A stretch of 64,000 nucleotides of DNA, taken from the NCBI RefSeq assembly GCF_003634105.1, contig NZ_RBIQ01000011.1, forward strand, positions 124,001 to 188,000, in the 5' to 3' direction. Below are positions 28,618 to 37,823 of this stretch, piece by piece. The translations under genes and the position numbers were made by a program. This DNA is from Maribacter vaceletii (lineage in GTDB: Bacteria > Bacteroidota > Bacteroidia > Flavobacteriales > Flavobacteriaceae). Numbering within the stretch: position 1 is the stretch's first letter; the number at the start of each line of letters is the position of its first letter. A model generated the notes under the pieces. That model saw only the letters and a program-made list of their open reading frames with translations. It did not search any database and was not told the DNA's origin.

Positions 28618-31197
28618 TTAAAATGGGTAATTAATACCAATTTGAAGTACTGAATTACCAAAATTATAGTCTCTGAACCACCTTTTTGAAGTAATTTCAG
28701 CTGGATTATAGGTTTTAAACCCTAGGTCTACTCTAAAAATAAAATAAGTAGCATCATACCGTACTCCAAAACCAGTTCCTAAGGCAATATCTTTTAAAGA
28801 TTCTATGCCATTAAAAGTGGCATTGGGGTCTTCTACATTATCAAAAACGTTCCAAATGTTTCCAGCGTCGGCAAAAATTGCTCCATTAAAATTTCCTAAA
28901 ACAGGAAACCTGTATTCAAGATTTAAAGCAATTTTAAAATTAGCCTCGTTAAAATCATTAATTGCATCTGTTTTTCCTGGCCCTAGGGAGTAAGGGAACC
29001 AAGCTCTGTTATCATTAGAACCACCAGCAAAATAACTTCGAACAAAAGGAATGTTGTCTGAGTTTCCGTAGGGTATTGCAATTCCTGTAAAGCTTCTAAA
29101 AGCTAATACGTTAGATTGGTTTAAATCCCAATATTTAATATAATCTAATTCGGTTTTAATGTATTGAGAGTAGGGTACATTAAAAACAAGAAGTTGTTTG
29201 TCCTCATTTTCTTTAAACGGGGTAAGATAGGATAGTCCAGATAAAAAATTACCTGCACTTTCTAGTTTAAATCTAAATTGATAATAATTATTATCTGTAA
29301 TTCCTTTTTTATTGTTTTTAGAGAAGGTATAATTACTCGCAAATATTAAATTATTTTCAGTTAATCTTTCTTGTCTTTCTTTAATACTGCTAACATCGTC
29401 TTTATCTTCGGTAGTGGTTGCAATTTCATTGTTTAGAACAGCATTCATGAAGCCATTTGTGCCTTCAGGTATTGTTAGTGCAGCGTTGGTGTTTCCTTCT
29501 TCAGTTCTAAAAAAATCACTTAATTCGGGAAGTGTTTCATAATTATCAGCTATTTTATCAAGATTGTCATAGGAGCTTTGGTAAACCTCAAAAAAGCGAT
29601 TTGTATTCTTGTTGTTTACATATTGTATGTTTAATAGTTCTACGGTATTTTGCTTAAAATCTGACGGAGTCCAATTATAACCGAGGATGGTGTTAAATGT
29701 TTGTTTGTCTAAACCTATATTCTTTTGAAAACTTGTTCCTATTGTTGCTCTTGTTTGTGGTAAAAAGTAATTTGGAATTATTTTATCAGTATTAATAAAA
29801 GGAAGCCAAATTCTTGGGAAATTAAGATTAATATCACCGCCTATTTCGGAGAAAAAATTATCTAAAAGGGTAGAGTTACTTAATAATCCAAAGGTTCCTT
29901 TAGCAGATAAGCTAAGTGTTTCTGCACCTTTAAAGATATTACGCATTAATAAGGAGCTTCCAAAACCAACTCCTAATCTTCTTATATTTGACCTTGTTAT
30001 TTCTAAATTTGTTTCTAAAGCGTACTTGGACCTGCTAGCTAAGTATATATTAGCATCTAGAGTATTATTTTCTTGGTCAAAATTTATACTTGGGTATTTA
30101 AAAACATTTAAACTAGTAATTTGCCTGTAAGTTCTTATTTTGTCTAGGTCTCTATAAATACTATCTTTTTTAAAGAAAATAGCATTAACAAGGGTTTTGG
30201 GTTTATATCTTAATTTGTCTTTATAATAGATAGTATAATTGTTATACTCTATAGATTGTAGGTTGTTTTCTTCGCTATCATATAAATAATCGGTATAAAT
30301 ATTAACTTTATTAAATTTTGCTATTTTATAATTAGATGTTGTTATAGCACTATCTCCTCTTACTTTAAGACCAGCAATAACTAATTTTACATTCATTAAT
30401 TGGTCATTAGCTGTTTTGGTAGTATCGGTGGCTATATCATAACTAATTGAGCTTTCTTGAAAATTGTAAATACCATTATTTCTAAAAATATAAGTTAGTC
30501 TTTCTCTTTCGTTATTAAAGTTATTTAAATCAAACTGTTGGCCAGATTTTACAAAAGAATTTGATTTATGTGCTAAGTAAATAGAATCTATTACTGTAGA
30601 GGTTATTTTTTTGGAAACAGAGTCTAATTTAAAAGGTTTTCCTAAAGCTACTTTATAATTAATAGCAGCTCTTTTTTTTCTTTTGCTAGAATCTATTTTA
30701 AAAGTAGTGTTGTTGTTAAAGTAGCCTTTGGTGTCATAGTAAGCACTTAGTCTTTCTAATGTTTTTGTTGTTTTAGAAGTGTCAATTATGGAGGGTGCTT
30801 CTCCAATATTTTTTAACCAAACACTCATCCCTTTTACTAGAAAAGATTCTCCAAGTCTGTTAACTTGTTTTTTAGATAATAGGTTAACTAGTCTTTGTTC
30901 TCTTTTTTCTTTTTTATATAACCAACTTTGGAAAGAGGAGTCTGGATTTTTTTTTGCCAGATTGTATAGGTTTAGACGTAGAGGGTAACCTAGTATAGTA
31001 CTGTTCTTTTTTTGAACAATAAGACTTTCTACATCTTCATCATTTATTTTTTGATTATTTGTATAAACATTGTTTTTTGTAAGCAGCAAATCATTGTCTC
31101 CAACTCTTTTTAGTGCATTGCAGGAAGTAATTGCTATAGCAAAAAATAATAAGCTTATTTTAGCAATGTTTTTATTAAAGCGCCACAAAATCCTCAT
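28618..31197 (-). CDS. BamA/TamA-like outer-membrane assembly protein (Omp85 family)
   Basis: This protein of about 859 residues begins with a lipoprotein-type signal (KISLLFFAIAITSC). POTRA-like modules with repeated beta-alpha segments follow, then a C-terminal Omp85 barrel: ARIWNV-like strands, the VRSYFAGGSNDNRAWFPYSLGPG loop (lid/RGF-loop equivalent), FADAGNIWNVFDNV and the final GINYPF. The start at 31197 is preferred because a longer frame would run into the divergent methyltransferase gene. It is a Bacteroidota lipoprotein variant of TamA; the substrate is unknown. Confidence 0.85.
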   Translation of the reverse strand: MRILWRFNKNIAKISLLFFAIAITSCNALKRVGDNDLLLTKNNVYTNNQKINDEDVESLIVQKKNSTILGYPLRLNLYNLAKKNPDSSFQSWLYKKEKREQRLVNLLSKKQVNRLGESFLVKGMSVWLKNIGEAPSIIDTSKTTKTLERLSAYYDTKGYFNNNTTFKIDSSKRKKRAAINYKVALGKPFKLDSVSKKITSTVIDSIYLAHKSNSFVKSGQQFDLNNFNNERERLTYIFRNNGIYNFQESSISYDIATDTTKTANDQLMNVKLVIAGLKVRGDSAITTSNYKIAKFNKVNIYTDYLYDSEENNLQSIEYNNYTIYYKDKLRYKPKTLVNAIFFKKDSIYRDLDKIRTYRQITSLNVFKYPSINFDQENNTLDANIYLASRSKYALETNLEITRSNIRRLGVGFGSSLLMRNIFKGAETLSLSAKGTFGLLSNSTLLDNFFSEIGGDINLNFPRIWLPFINTDKIIPNYFLPQTRATIGTSFQKNIGLDKQTFNTILGYNWTPSDFKQNTVELLNIQYVNNKNTNRFFEVYQSSYDNLDKIADNYETLPELSDFFRTEEGNTNAALTIPEGTNGFMNAVLNNEIATTTEDKDDVSSIKERQERLTENNLIFASNYTFSKNNKKGITDNNYYQFRFKLESAGNFLSGLSYLTPFKENEDKQLLVFNVPYSQYIKTELDYIKYWDLNQSNVLAFRSFTGIAIPYGNSDNIPFVRSYFAGGSNDNRAWFPYSLGPGKTDAINDFNEANFKIALNLEYRFPVLGNFNGAIFADAGNIWNVFDNVEDPNATFNGIESLKDIALGTGFGVRYDATYFIFRVDLGFKTYNPAEITSKRWFRDYNFGNSVLQIGINYPF

Positions 31198-31221
31198 AGA
31201 AATCAAAAATACATTATTTGT

Positions 31222-31950
31222 ATGGTTGTTAAAAGCCAAATAAAACTTATAAGAAGTCTACAGCAAAAAAAATGCCGAATTGCCCAGAAAATGTTTGTTG
31301 TAGAAGGTAAAAAAACGGTGAACGAGTTATTGGCTTCTAAAATGGTAGTTTATAAAGTGTTTAGTACCGATGAAAATTATAAAAATAATATTGGAGAAGT
31401 TTGTGATTTAATAAGCGATAAAGAGTTAAGTCAAATTAGTTCTTTAAAAAATCCTAGTTCTGTTTTAGGGGTTTTTTATATACCAGAACCTTTAAAAATT
31501 GATATGGAAGATTGGGTAGTTGTTTTAGACGATATTCGTGACCCAGGAAATTTGGGTACAATTATTAGATTGTGTGATTGGTTTGGGATAAAAAACTTAC
31601 TTTGTTCTGCTACTACTGTAGATTGCTATAATCCCAAAGTTTTGCAAGCTACAATGGGTTCTATTACAAGAGTAAATATTACCTATAAGGATGTTTCTTC
31701 CTTTTTAAGAGAATGTAATATGCCAATTTATGGAACTTTTATGAATGGAGAGGTAGTTTATAACCAAGCTTTACCTAAGAAAGGAGTTTTGGTAATGGGT
31801 AATGAAGCCAACGGCATTTCTAAAAATATAGAAAATATTTGTACTAATAAAATTGCAATTCCACAGTTTGGTAAATCTACTACTGAAAGTTTAAATGTAG
31901 CTACAGCAACCTCTATTTTGTTAAATGAGATAAGGCGAGGAAATTTTTAA
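31222..31950 (+). CDS. TrmH/SpoU-family RNA 2'-O-methyltransferase
   Basis: The 242-residue SPOUT enzyme has an N-terminal substrate-binding domain (KCRIAQKMFVVEGKKTVNELL) and the knotted C-terminal domain with motif 1 LDDIRDPGNLGTIIR, motif 2 VLVMGNEANGIS and motif 3 IPQFGKSTTESLNVATATSILLNE. It probably methylates rRNA (RlmB/TsnR-like); the exact base cannot be told. Its ATG lies only 24 bases from the divergent Omp85 start, so the two promoters must overlap each other or the coding ends. It converges with the PorT-like gene, with 6 bases between stops. Confidence 0.9.
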   Translation: MVVKSQIKLIRSLQQKKCRIAQKMFVVEGKKTVNELLASKMVVYKVFSTDENYKNNIGEVCDLISDKELSQISSLKNPSSVLGVFYIPEPLKIDMEDWVVVLDDIRDPGNLGTIIRLCDWFGIKNLLCSATTVDCYNPKVLQATMGSITRVNITYKDVSSFLRECNMPIYGTFMNGEVVYNQALPKKGVLVMGNEANGISKNIENICTNKIAIPQFGKSTTESLNVATATSILLNEIRRGNF

Positions 31951-31956
31951 AAGAAG

Positions 31957-32712
31957 CTATTCAAAAGTAAAGTTTATAAAAAGCCCTCTAGTTTGCATCA
32001 TGTCAATATTTCCAGTCCAAGGGCTATTAGGGTCTACATCTTTAACTAGTTCATCTGTTAATGCAAAAACACCACGTATAGATGGGGAGAATTTAAAGTA
32101 TTCTAAGTAAAAATCAATACCAAAACCAATTTCATAGTTATATACCGATTTTTTCATTCTAAAGGTGCCGGCAGAGTTATCATCTAAACTGGTTTCGTTG
32201 CTTCCTAAATTCATGGAAGTAGAAACACCGCCAACTAAGTAAGGTTTCCAATTTCCAAGTCTTTTAGTGCTAGCTTTTAGTAACAATGGAAAATTAATAT
32301 AAGTAGATTTTACTTCTCTAATTGCATCTCTTTCTTCGGTAAAACCTGTAAATCCAAGATTTCTAGAGGTGTAGGATAGTCCAGGTTCAAATCTAAGGTC
32401 TAAATGGTTGTTAAGGCGTAGCTCTCCAATTAACCCAACATTAAAGCCAATGCTTTTTTCTACTAGAATATCTGGAGCATTATTTATGTAGCTAAATTTA
32501 AAATCATATTGGTTAAACCCTAAATAATATCCCCAGTTTAATAATGGTTCATCTTCTGTTTCTAAGTTAAGAACAGGTCTTTCGTTAAATTGAGCCGATA
32601 AATTACTAGAAATAAAAAACAACCCTATAAATAAAGAAAAGAACAACGCATTTCTTGTGTAATTTAAAGAGAGTTTATTTTTATAAATATTATAAAATAC
32701 TTTTACTGCCAT
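31957..32712 (-). CDS. porT: PorT-family protein (type IX secretion/gliding)
   Basis: The 251-residue protein has a long basic N-terminus and a signal segment (FFSLFIGLFFISSNLSAQF, cut after ASAQ-like LSA). The mature part is an eight-strand-like barrel (WGYYLGFNQYDFKFSY, DLRFEPGLSYTSRNLGF, YLVGGVSTSMNLG, GFGIDFYLEYFKFSPSIRG). PorT/SprT is needed for type IX secretion in Porphyromonas and Flavobacterium. The position directly after ubiE on the same strand, seen in other flavobacteria, supports the call. A generic outer-membrane barrel is the alternative. Confidence 0.82.
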   Translation of the reverse strand: MAVKVFYNIYKNKLSLNYTRNALFFSLFIGLFFISSNLSAQFNERPVLNLETEDEPLLNWGYYLGFNQYDFKFSYINNAPDILVEKSIGFNVGLIGELRLNNHLDLRFEPGLSYTSRNLGFTGFTEERDAIREVKSTYINFPLLLKASTKRLGNWKPYLVGGVSTSMNLGSNETSLDDNSAGTFRMKKSVYNYEIGFGIDFYLEYFKFSPSIRGVFALTDELVKDVDPNSPWTGNIDMMQTRGLFINFTFE

Positions 32713-32733
32713 AATTTTACTGCCCTTTATTGG

Positions 32734-33462
32734 CTATTTGGTAGCAACATATATTGTTGCAACACCAAAAGTTTGAGGTTTATTAACTACATCTATAAAC
32801 CCAATTTTACGTAAAATATTGTTGAAGTTTTCACCATGTGGAAAAACAGAGGCAGATTCGCTTAAATACGCGTAGGCAGAACGGTCTTTAGAAAAGATTC
32901 TTCCTATAAGTGGTAATATTCTTTTTGTATAAAAACTATAGCCTTGTTTGTATGGCGTTTTTGTAGGAACAGAAGTCTCTAAAACTACAAAAGAGCCGTT
33001 AGGTTTTAATACTCTATAAATTTCTGCTAATCCTTTTTCTAGGGTTTCAAAATTACGAACACCAAAAGCAACAGTAACAGCATCAAAAGAATTGTCTTTA
33101 AAAGGTAAGTTTTCACTATCGCCAACCACCATTTCAATGGTGCTAGCTAGTTTTTTGTCTTTAATTTTGTCCTTTCCAACTTCTAACATTCCAGGAGAAA
33201 TGTCTAACCCAACTATTTTAGATGCTCCGGTCTTTACCATATTTATTGCTAAATCACCAGTTCCAGTAGCAATATCTAAAATAGAATTTGGTTTGCTTTT
33301 GGTTAAAATAGCAACAACTTTATTTCTCCATTTTATATCAATACCAAAAGAAATTACACGGTTTAAGCCATCATAGTTTTTAGAGATGTTATTAAACATT
33401 TGTGTAACCTGTTCTTTTTTTCCTAGGTCAGAGTCTTTATATGGTGTAACCTTTTTGGTCAT
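32734..33462 (-). CDS. ubiE: Demethylmenaquinone methyltransferase
   Basis: UbiE/MenG methylates demethylmenaquinone to menaquinone, the respiratory quinone that Na+-NQR (encoded at 44460) would reduce. The 242-residue protein has the SAM loop [12 protein letters not shown], the [13 protein letters not shown] acidic site, [19 protein letters not shown] and LLVLETS-like [11 protein letters not shown] start it at 33462 (MTKKVTPYK); a longer frame upstream has no homology-like features and contains the promoter box TATATTTG at 33479-33486, so it is unlikely to be translated. Confidence 0.94.
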   Translation of the reverse strand: MTKKVTPYKDSDLGKKEQVTQMFNNISKNYDGLNRVISFGIDIKWRNKVVAILTKSKPNSILDIATGTGDLAINMVKTGASKIVGLDISPGMLEVGKDKIKDKKLASTIEMVVGDSENLPFKDNSFDAVTVAFGVRNFETLEKGLAEIYRVLKPNGSFVVLETSVPTKTPYKQGYSFYTKRILPLIGRIFSKDRSAYAYLSESASVFPHGENFNNILRKIGFIDVVNKPQTFGVATIYVATK

Positions 33463-33478
33463 TTTTTTCAATTTTTGG

Positions 33479-33486
33479 CAAATATA
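33479..33486 (-). promoter_or_regulatory. Promoter -7 box of ubiE-porT
   Basis: TATATTTG on the minus strand matches TAnnTTTG exactly, 17 bases before the chosen ubiE ATG. It also argues against the longer upstream reading frame. Confidence 0.62.
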
Positions 33487-33586
33487 CAATTTAGGAATAA
33501 GCAAGTACTGCTTTATTTGTACAATAAAAGCAAGTAATCTTATGTTCTTTAAAGAGTTAAAGTGTATGGCAACCAATAAAATTATG

Positions 33587-33594
33587 TAATTTTG
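33587..33594 (+). promoter_or_regulatory. Candidate promoter -7 box of trkA-trkH
   Basis: TAATTTTG matches TAnnTTTG exactly and is followed by GCA, as at many flavobacterial promoters. It is overlapped by an imperfect palindrome (AATTTTGCA at 33588-33596 with TGCAAAATT at 33606-33614). Confidence 0.5.
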
Positions 33595-33622
33595 CAATGC
33601 ATTTTTGCAAAATTGTAGTAAA

Positions 33623-33724
33623 ATGAATCTTCTTGAAATAAAAATACCATTTAAGGTATTGCTATCTAATTGTTTAGAAAAGACAAATGTTCTTATTATG
33701 CTAAACTACATAAGTACTAAATGA
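33623..33724 (+). CDS. Possible 33-residue leader ORF upstream of trkA
   Basis: An ATG at 33623 opens 33 codons ([16 protein letters not shown]...) that end in TGA overlapping the trkA ATG as ATGA. It starts about 29 bases after the candidate promoter box, so any transcript from there would carry it. There is no homology evidence. It could be a translated leader that couples to trkA, or a chance frame in AT-rich DNA. Confidence 0.3.
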   Translation: MNLLEIKIPFKVLLSNCLEKTNVLIMLNYISTK

Positions 33725-35070
33725 AAATAATAATAGCGGGAGCTGGTGAAGTGGGGTTTCATTTGGCGAAATTATTCTCCTACGAATCCCAAGACATAAC
33801 GTTAATAGATACCCGAAAGGATAGCTTAGCGTATGCAGATAGTCATTTAGATATTCGTGTTATTAAAGGCGATGCCACATCTATTTCTCTTTTACAGGAT
33901 GCACAGGTACAAGACTCCGATTTAGTAATTGGGGTAACCTCTTCAGAAACAACAAACATAACTTTGTGTGTATTAGCAAAGCAATTGGGTTGTAAAAGAA
34001 CTATTGCAAGAATCTCTAATACAGAGTTTATTAAAAATAAAGATATTTTAAAGTTTTCTGAATTAGGGATTGATGAACTTATTTCTCCAGAAGCTTTAGC
34101 TGCCGAGGAAATACAATTACTTCTTAATAAATCTGCTTTTAACGATACTTATGAGTTTGAAGATGGAAAACTAATAATGATAGGGGTTTCGCTATTAAAG
34201 ACAGCCCCATTTGTTGGTAAAATGGTTAAAGAGGCAGCAAAAATATTTCCAGAGTTGCATTTTATGCCAATAGCCTTAAAAAGGTTAGGAACACAATTTA
34301 CTGTAATACCAAGAGGAGATACGGTATTTAAAGAAGGTGATCAGGTTTATTTTATTACTACTAGTGAAGGTGTAGATGAGTTGTATAAGTTAACGGGAAA
34401 GAAAAAAGAAGAAATAAAGAATGTAATGATTCTTGGTGGTAGTAAAGTAGGATTTAAGACTGCAAGAGATTTATGTGCAAGTAGATTTAATGTAAAACTA
34501 GTAGAAAAAAATAAAGAAAAGGCCTTTGATTTAGCGGACGATTTGCCAAATGCACTTATAATTAATGGGGATGGCAGAAATGTAGAAGTTTTGCAAGAAG
34601 AAAGTCTAGAATCTATGGATGCTTTTATAGCAGTTACTGGTAATTCCGAAACCAATATAATGTCTTGTTTAGTAGCAAAATCTAAAAAGATAAAAAAGAC
34701 CATAGCGCTTGTAGAAAATATGGATTACTTTCAATTGTCACATTCTATTGGTATAGATACACTTATTAATAAAAAACTATTAGCGGCTAATAATATTTTT
34801 CGTCATATTAGAAAAGGAGAAGTAATTGCTACTATGCGTTTAAATAATTTAAATGCAGAAATTTTGGAATTTGTTGTAAAACCAGATTCTAAAGTTACGG
34901 GAACAATAATAAGGGAATTAGATTTTCCTAAATCGGCTACCATAGGTGGTGTTGTTAGAGATGGCAAGGGTATTATTGCTTTGGGAGGTTTTGAAATTAA
35001 AGCAGGAGATAGGGTGGTGGTATGCTGTTTGCCAAAAGTAATAGGAAGAATAGAAAGGTTGTTTTTATAA
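33721..35070 (+). CDS. trkA: TrkA, regulatory subunit of K+ uptake
   Basis: TrkA is the cytoplasmic NAD(H)/nucleotide-binding regulator that gates TrkH. The 449-residue protein is a tandem of RCK_N-RCK_C units: the first Rossmann loop is GAGEVGFHLAKLFS (residues 6-19), the second is ILGGSKVGFKTARDLC (about 237-252). Each is followed by a RCK_C-like beta domain (about 140-220 and 370-445). It is followed two bases later by trkH, forming a complete K+ uptake operon. Confidence 0.95.
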   Translation: MKIIIAGAGEVGFHLAKLFSYESQDITLIDTRKDSLAYADSHLDIRVIKGDATSISLLQDAQVQDSDLVIGVTSSETTNITLCVLAKQLGCKRTIARISNTEFIKNKDILKFSELGIDELISPEALAAEEIQLLLNKSAFNDTYEFEDGKLIMIGVSLLKTAPFVGKMVKEAAKIFPELHFMPIALKRLGTQFTVIPRGDTVFKEGDQVYFITTSEGVDELYKLTGKKKEEIKNVMILGGSKVGFKTARDLCASRFNVKLVEKNKEKAFDLADDLPNALIINGDGRNVEVLQEESLESMDAFIAVTGNSETNIMSCLVAKSKKIKKTIALVENMDYFQLSHSIGIDTLINKKLLAANNIFRHIRKGEVIATMRLNNLNAEILEFVVKPDSKVTGTIIRELDFPKSATIGGVVRDGKGIIALGGFEIKAGDRVVVCCLPKVIGRIERLFL

Positions 35071-35071
35071 C

Positions 35072-36562
35072 ATGAAACTAAACTCAAAAATTATATTCCA
35101 TTTAATGGGTTTGCTATTGTTATTCAATGGTTTATTTATGCTTGTTGCAGCAGTAGTAAGCGGAGTATACAAGGACGGAGCTACCTTGGGTATTACTTTG
35201 GCATCTATTACAAGTATGTTTATAGGTACTTTTTTAATGTTTTACACAAGGGGTCATAAGAAAGAAGTAAAAAGAAAAGAAGGGTATATTATAGTTACTT
35301 TTGGATGGGTCGTAATGTCTATCTCAGGTATGTTACCTTATTTGTTTTCAGGGGCTATCCCTGATGTTACGAATGCTTTTTTTGAAACAATATCTGGTTA
35401 TACTACAACAGGAGCTTCTATATTAGATGATATTGAAGCAATGCCAGAAGGAATTTTAATTTGGCGCAGTATAACCCATTGGATTGGTGGTATGGGGATT
35501 ATAGTACTTGCAATAGCAATACTACCTTTATTAGGAATTGGAGGTATGCAATTATTTTCTGCAGAAGCTCCTGGGCCTAATGCAGATAAATTACACCCTA
35601 GAATAACAGATACTGCTAAACGTTTATGGTATATTTATGTTGGCTATACCGTTGCAGAAACTATATTGCTAAAATTGGCAGGCATGTCTTTTTTTGATGC
35701 GGTTAATCACTCCTTATCAACATTGTCTACAGGAGGGTTTTCTACAAAAAATGCGAGTCTAGCGTATTGGAATGATTCTCCCTTAATACAATACATAATA
35801 ATTTTATTTATGTTTTTGGCAGGGAGTAATTTTGTTTTAAGTTATTTTGCTTTTAAAGGAAAAATACAGCGAGTTCTTAAAGATGAGGAATTTAAATTCT
35901 ATTCTATATTTATAGCTGTTTTTTCTGTTTTAGCGGCATTTGTTATTTACTATCAAGCAAATGTTCCCGTGTCAGAATATCATCCTAAAGTTCTTGGTGC
36001 TGCAGAAAGTTCTTTTAGACATTCCTTATTTCAAGTAATAGCTGTCATAACAACTACGGGTTTTGTTTCTGCGGATTTTACGAATTGGACTCCATTTTTA
36101 ACAATTTTCTTTTTTGGCTTAATGTTTTTAGGTGGCTCTGCGGGTTCTACTGCTGGTGGTATAAAAGTAATGCGTCATTTACTAATTATAAAAAATGGCT
36201 TGTTAGAATTTAAGAGAACGTTACATATAAATGCGATAATACCAGTGCGGTATAATGATAAGACAATTAAAGAGCATTTTGTGTATAATATAATTGCCTT
36301 TTTTGTTCTTTATATGTTGTTGTTTATTATTGGGGCTTTAGTTTTAGGGGCAATGGGCTTAGATTTTGTTTCGGCAGTAGGAGGTGCGGCAACATCATTA
36401 GGTAACGTAGGCCCTGGATTGGGAGACCTAAACCCTTTAAGTAATTTTAATGGGCTGCCAGCTTTAGGAAAGTGGTGGTGTGGTTTTTTAATGTTGGTAG
36501 GTAGGTTAGAGCTTTTTACAGTATTAATATTATTTACTCCTTATTTCTGGAAAAAAACGTAA
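35072..36562 (+). CDS. trkH: TrkH, K+ channel subunit
   Basis: TrkH is the membrane subunit that carries potassium. The 496-residue protein has four pore motifs: filter-like TISGYTTTGASIL, LSTLSTGGFSTKN, ITTTGFVSADF and TSLGNVGPGLGDL, each preceded by helices. The loop GSAGSTAGGIKVMR is the TrkH intramembrane gate region. It directly follows trkA and ends at a bidirectional terminator. Confidence 0.95.
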   Translation: MKLNSKIIFHLMGLLLLFNGLFMLVAAVVSGVYKDGATLGITLASITSMFIGTFLMFYTRGHKKEVKRKEGYIIVTFGWVVMSISGMLPYLFSGAIPDVTNAFFETISGYTTTGASILDDIEAMPEGILIWRSITHWIGGMGIIVLAIAILPLLGIGGMQLFSAEAPGPNADKLHPRITDTAKRLWYIYVGYTVAETILLKLAGMSFFDAVNHSLSTLSTGGFSTKNASLAYWNDSPLIQYIIILFMFLAGSNFVLSYFAFKGKIQRVLKDEEFKFYSIFIAVFSVLAAFVIYYQANVPVSEYHPKVLGAAESSFRHSLFQVIAVITTTGFVSADFTNWTPFLTIFFFGLMFLGGSAGSTAGGIKVMRHLLIIKNGLLEFKRTLHINAIIPVRYNDKTIKEHFVYNIIAFFVLYMLLFIIGALVLGAMGLDFVSAVGGAATSLGNVGPGLGDLNPLSNFNGLPALGKWWCGFLMLVGRLELFTVLILFTPYFWKKT

Positions 36563-36564
36563 TA

Positions 36565-36595
36565 AAAAAAACCTGCTCATTGAGCAGGTTTTTTA
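36565..36595. terminator. Bidirectional terminator between trkH and the aminotransferase gene
   Basis: AAAAAACCTGCTCA pairs with TGAGCAGGTTTTTT, with A and T runs on both sides. It serves the convergent genes on either side. Confidence 0.88.
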
Positions 36596-36617
36596 GGTTT
36601 AGAGAGAGTTTTTAAAA

Positions 36618-37808
36618 CTATTGTATTGCAGCTTTAATTCTCTTTATAGCTTCTATAATTTGTTCTTCACTTGCCGCGTAAGAAATTCTTATAGAATTTC
36701 CATTCCCAAAAGCATCTCCAGTAACGGTAGCAACATTAGCATTTTCTAATAAGTACATAGAAAAGTCCGAAGCGTTATTAATTTTTGTTCCATTTAAAGT
36801 TTTTCCAAAAAAGAAAGTCACATCTGGATAAACATAAAATGCACCTTCTGGTTCGTTACATGTAAAACCTTCTATATTGTTAAGTAAGTCTAAAATTAAA
36901 GTTCTACGTTCTTTAAATTTATCTACCATGTATTGTATTTTGCTTACAGGCTCTTCTAATGCTGTAATAACCGCTCTTTGAGCAATACAATTTGCGCCAC
37001 TTGTAACTTGTCCTTGTAGTTTGTTACATGCTCTAGCAATATAGGTAGGAGCTCCAATATAGCCAATTCTCCAACCTGTCATGGCAAAAGCTTTAGCTAC
37101 ACCGTTTACGGTAACTGTACGGTCATACATATCTTCAAACTCAGCCATAGATGCATGAGCGGTAACTCCGTAATTAATGTGTTCGTAAATTTCATCACTT
37201 ACCACAATAATTTGAGGGTGCTTTTTAAGAACATCAGCAAGAGCTCTTAATTCTTCTTTACTATAAATAGAACCACTTGGATTACAAGGAGAGCTATACC
37301 AAAGCATTTTAGTTTTTGGTGTAATAGCAGCCTCTAATTGCGCAGGTGTCATTTTAAAATCATTCTCAATAGAAGTTTCTATTTCTACAGGAACACCATC
37401 TGCTAGCTTTACAATATCACTATAACTTACCCAGTAAGGGCATGGTAAAAGAACTTCGTCACCTTTGTTAAGGCATACTTGTGCTACGTTATATAATGCT
37501 TGCTTTGCTCCAGTAGAAACAACTATTTGTGAGGGATTATATGTAATGTTATTATCTCTTTTAAATTTAGTGATAATAGCATCTTTTAATTCTACATAAC
37601 CATCTACGGGAGTGTAGGAGTTGTAATCATCATTAACAGCTTTTATTGCAGCTTCTTTAATGTAATCTGGTGTGTTAAAATCTGGTTCGCCTAAACTAAG
37701 GCCAATAATATCTTTTCCAGCGGCTCTTAATTCACGAGCTTTTGCAGCCATTTCTAAGGTTGCAGAAGGAGCTAGGCTGTTAATTCTGTCGGATAAATTA
37801 TTACTCAT
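36618..37808 (-). CDS. PLP-dependent class I/II aminotransferase, probably aspartate aminotransferase
   Basis: The 396-residue enzyme is of the AspAT subgroup Ib type common in bacteria. It has the LSLGEPDFNTPDYI start, VVSTGAKQALYN, the NPSGSIYSKEEL segment, VVSDEIYEHINY (cofactor Asp and Tyr), GVAKAFAMTGWRIGY with the Schiff-base Lys, and the substrate Arg in SIRISYAASEEQI. It would convert aspartate and 2-oxoglutarate to oxaloacetate and glutamate; prephenate aminotransferase activity is possible in this group. A fatty-acid desaturase gene lies 15 bases upstream on the same strand. Confidence 0.9.
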   Translation of the reverse strand: MSNNLSDRINSLAPSATLEMAAKARELRAAGKDIIGLSLGEPDFNTPDYIKEAAIKAVNDDYNSYTPVDGYVELKDAIITKFKRDNNITYNPSQIVVSTGAKQALYNVAQVCLNKGDEVLLPCPYWVSYSDIVKLADGVPVEIETSIENDFKMTPAQLEAAITPKTKMLWYSSPCNPSGSIYSKEELRALADVLKKHPQIIVVSDEIYEHINYGVTAHASMAEFEDMYDRTVTVNGVAKAFAMTGWRIGYIGAPTYIARACNKLQGQVTSGANCIAQRAVITALEEPVSKIQYMVDKFKERRTLILDLLNNIEGFTCNEPEGAFYVYPDVTFFFGKTLNGTKINNASDFSMYLLENANVATVTGDAFGNGNSIRISYAASEEQIIEAIKRIKAAIQ

Positions 37809-37823
37809 AAAATAAAAAATTTT

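Noticed and set aside
33463-33597. N-terminal extension of ubiE by 45 residues
   Set aside because: The extension has no family features, and an exact promoter box lies within it at 33479-33486.
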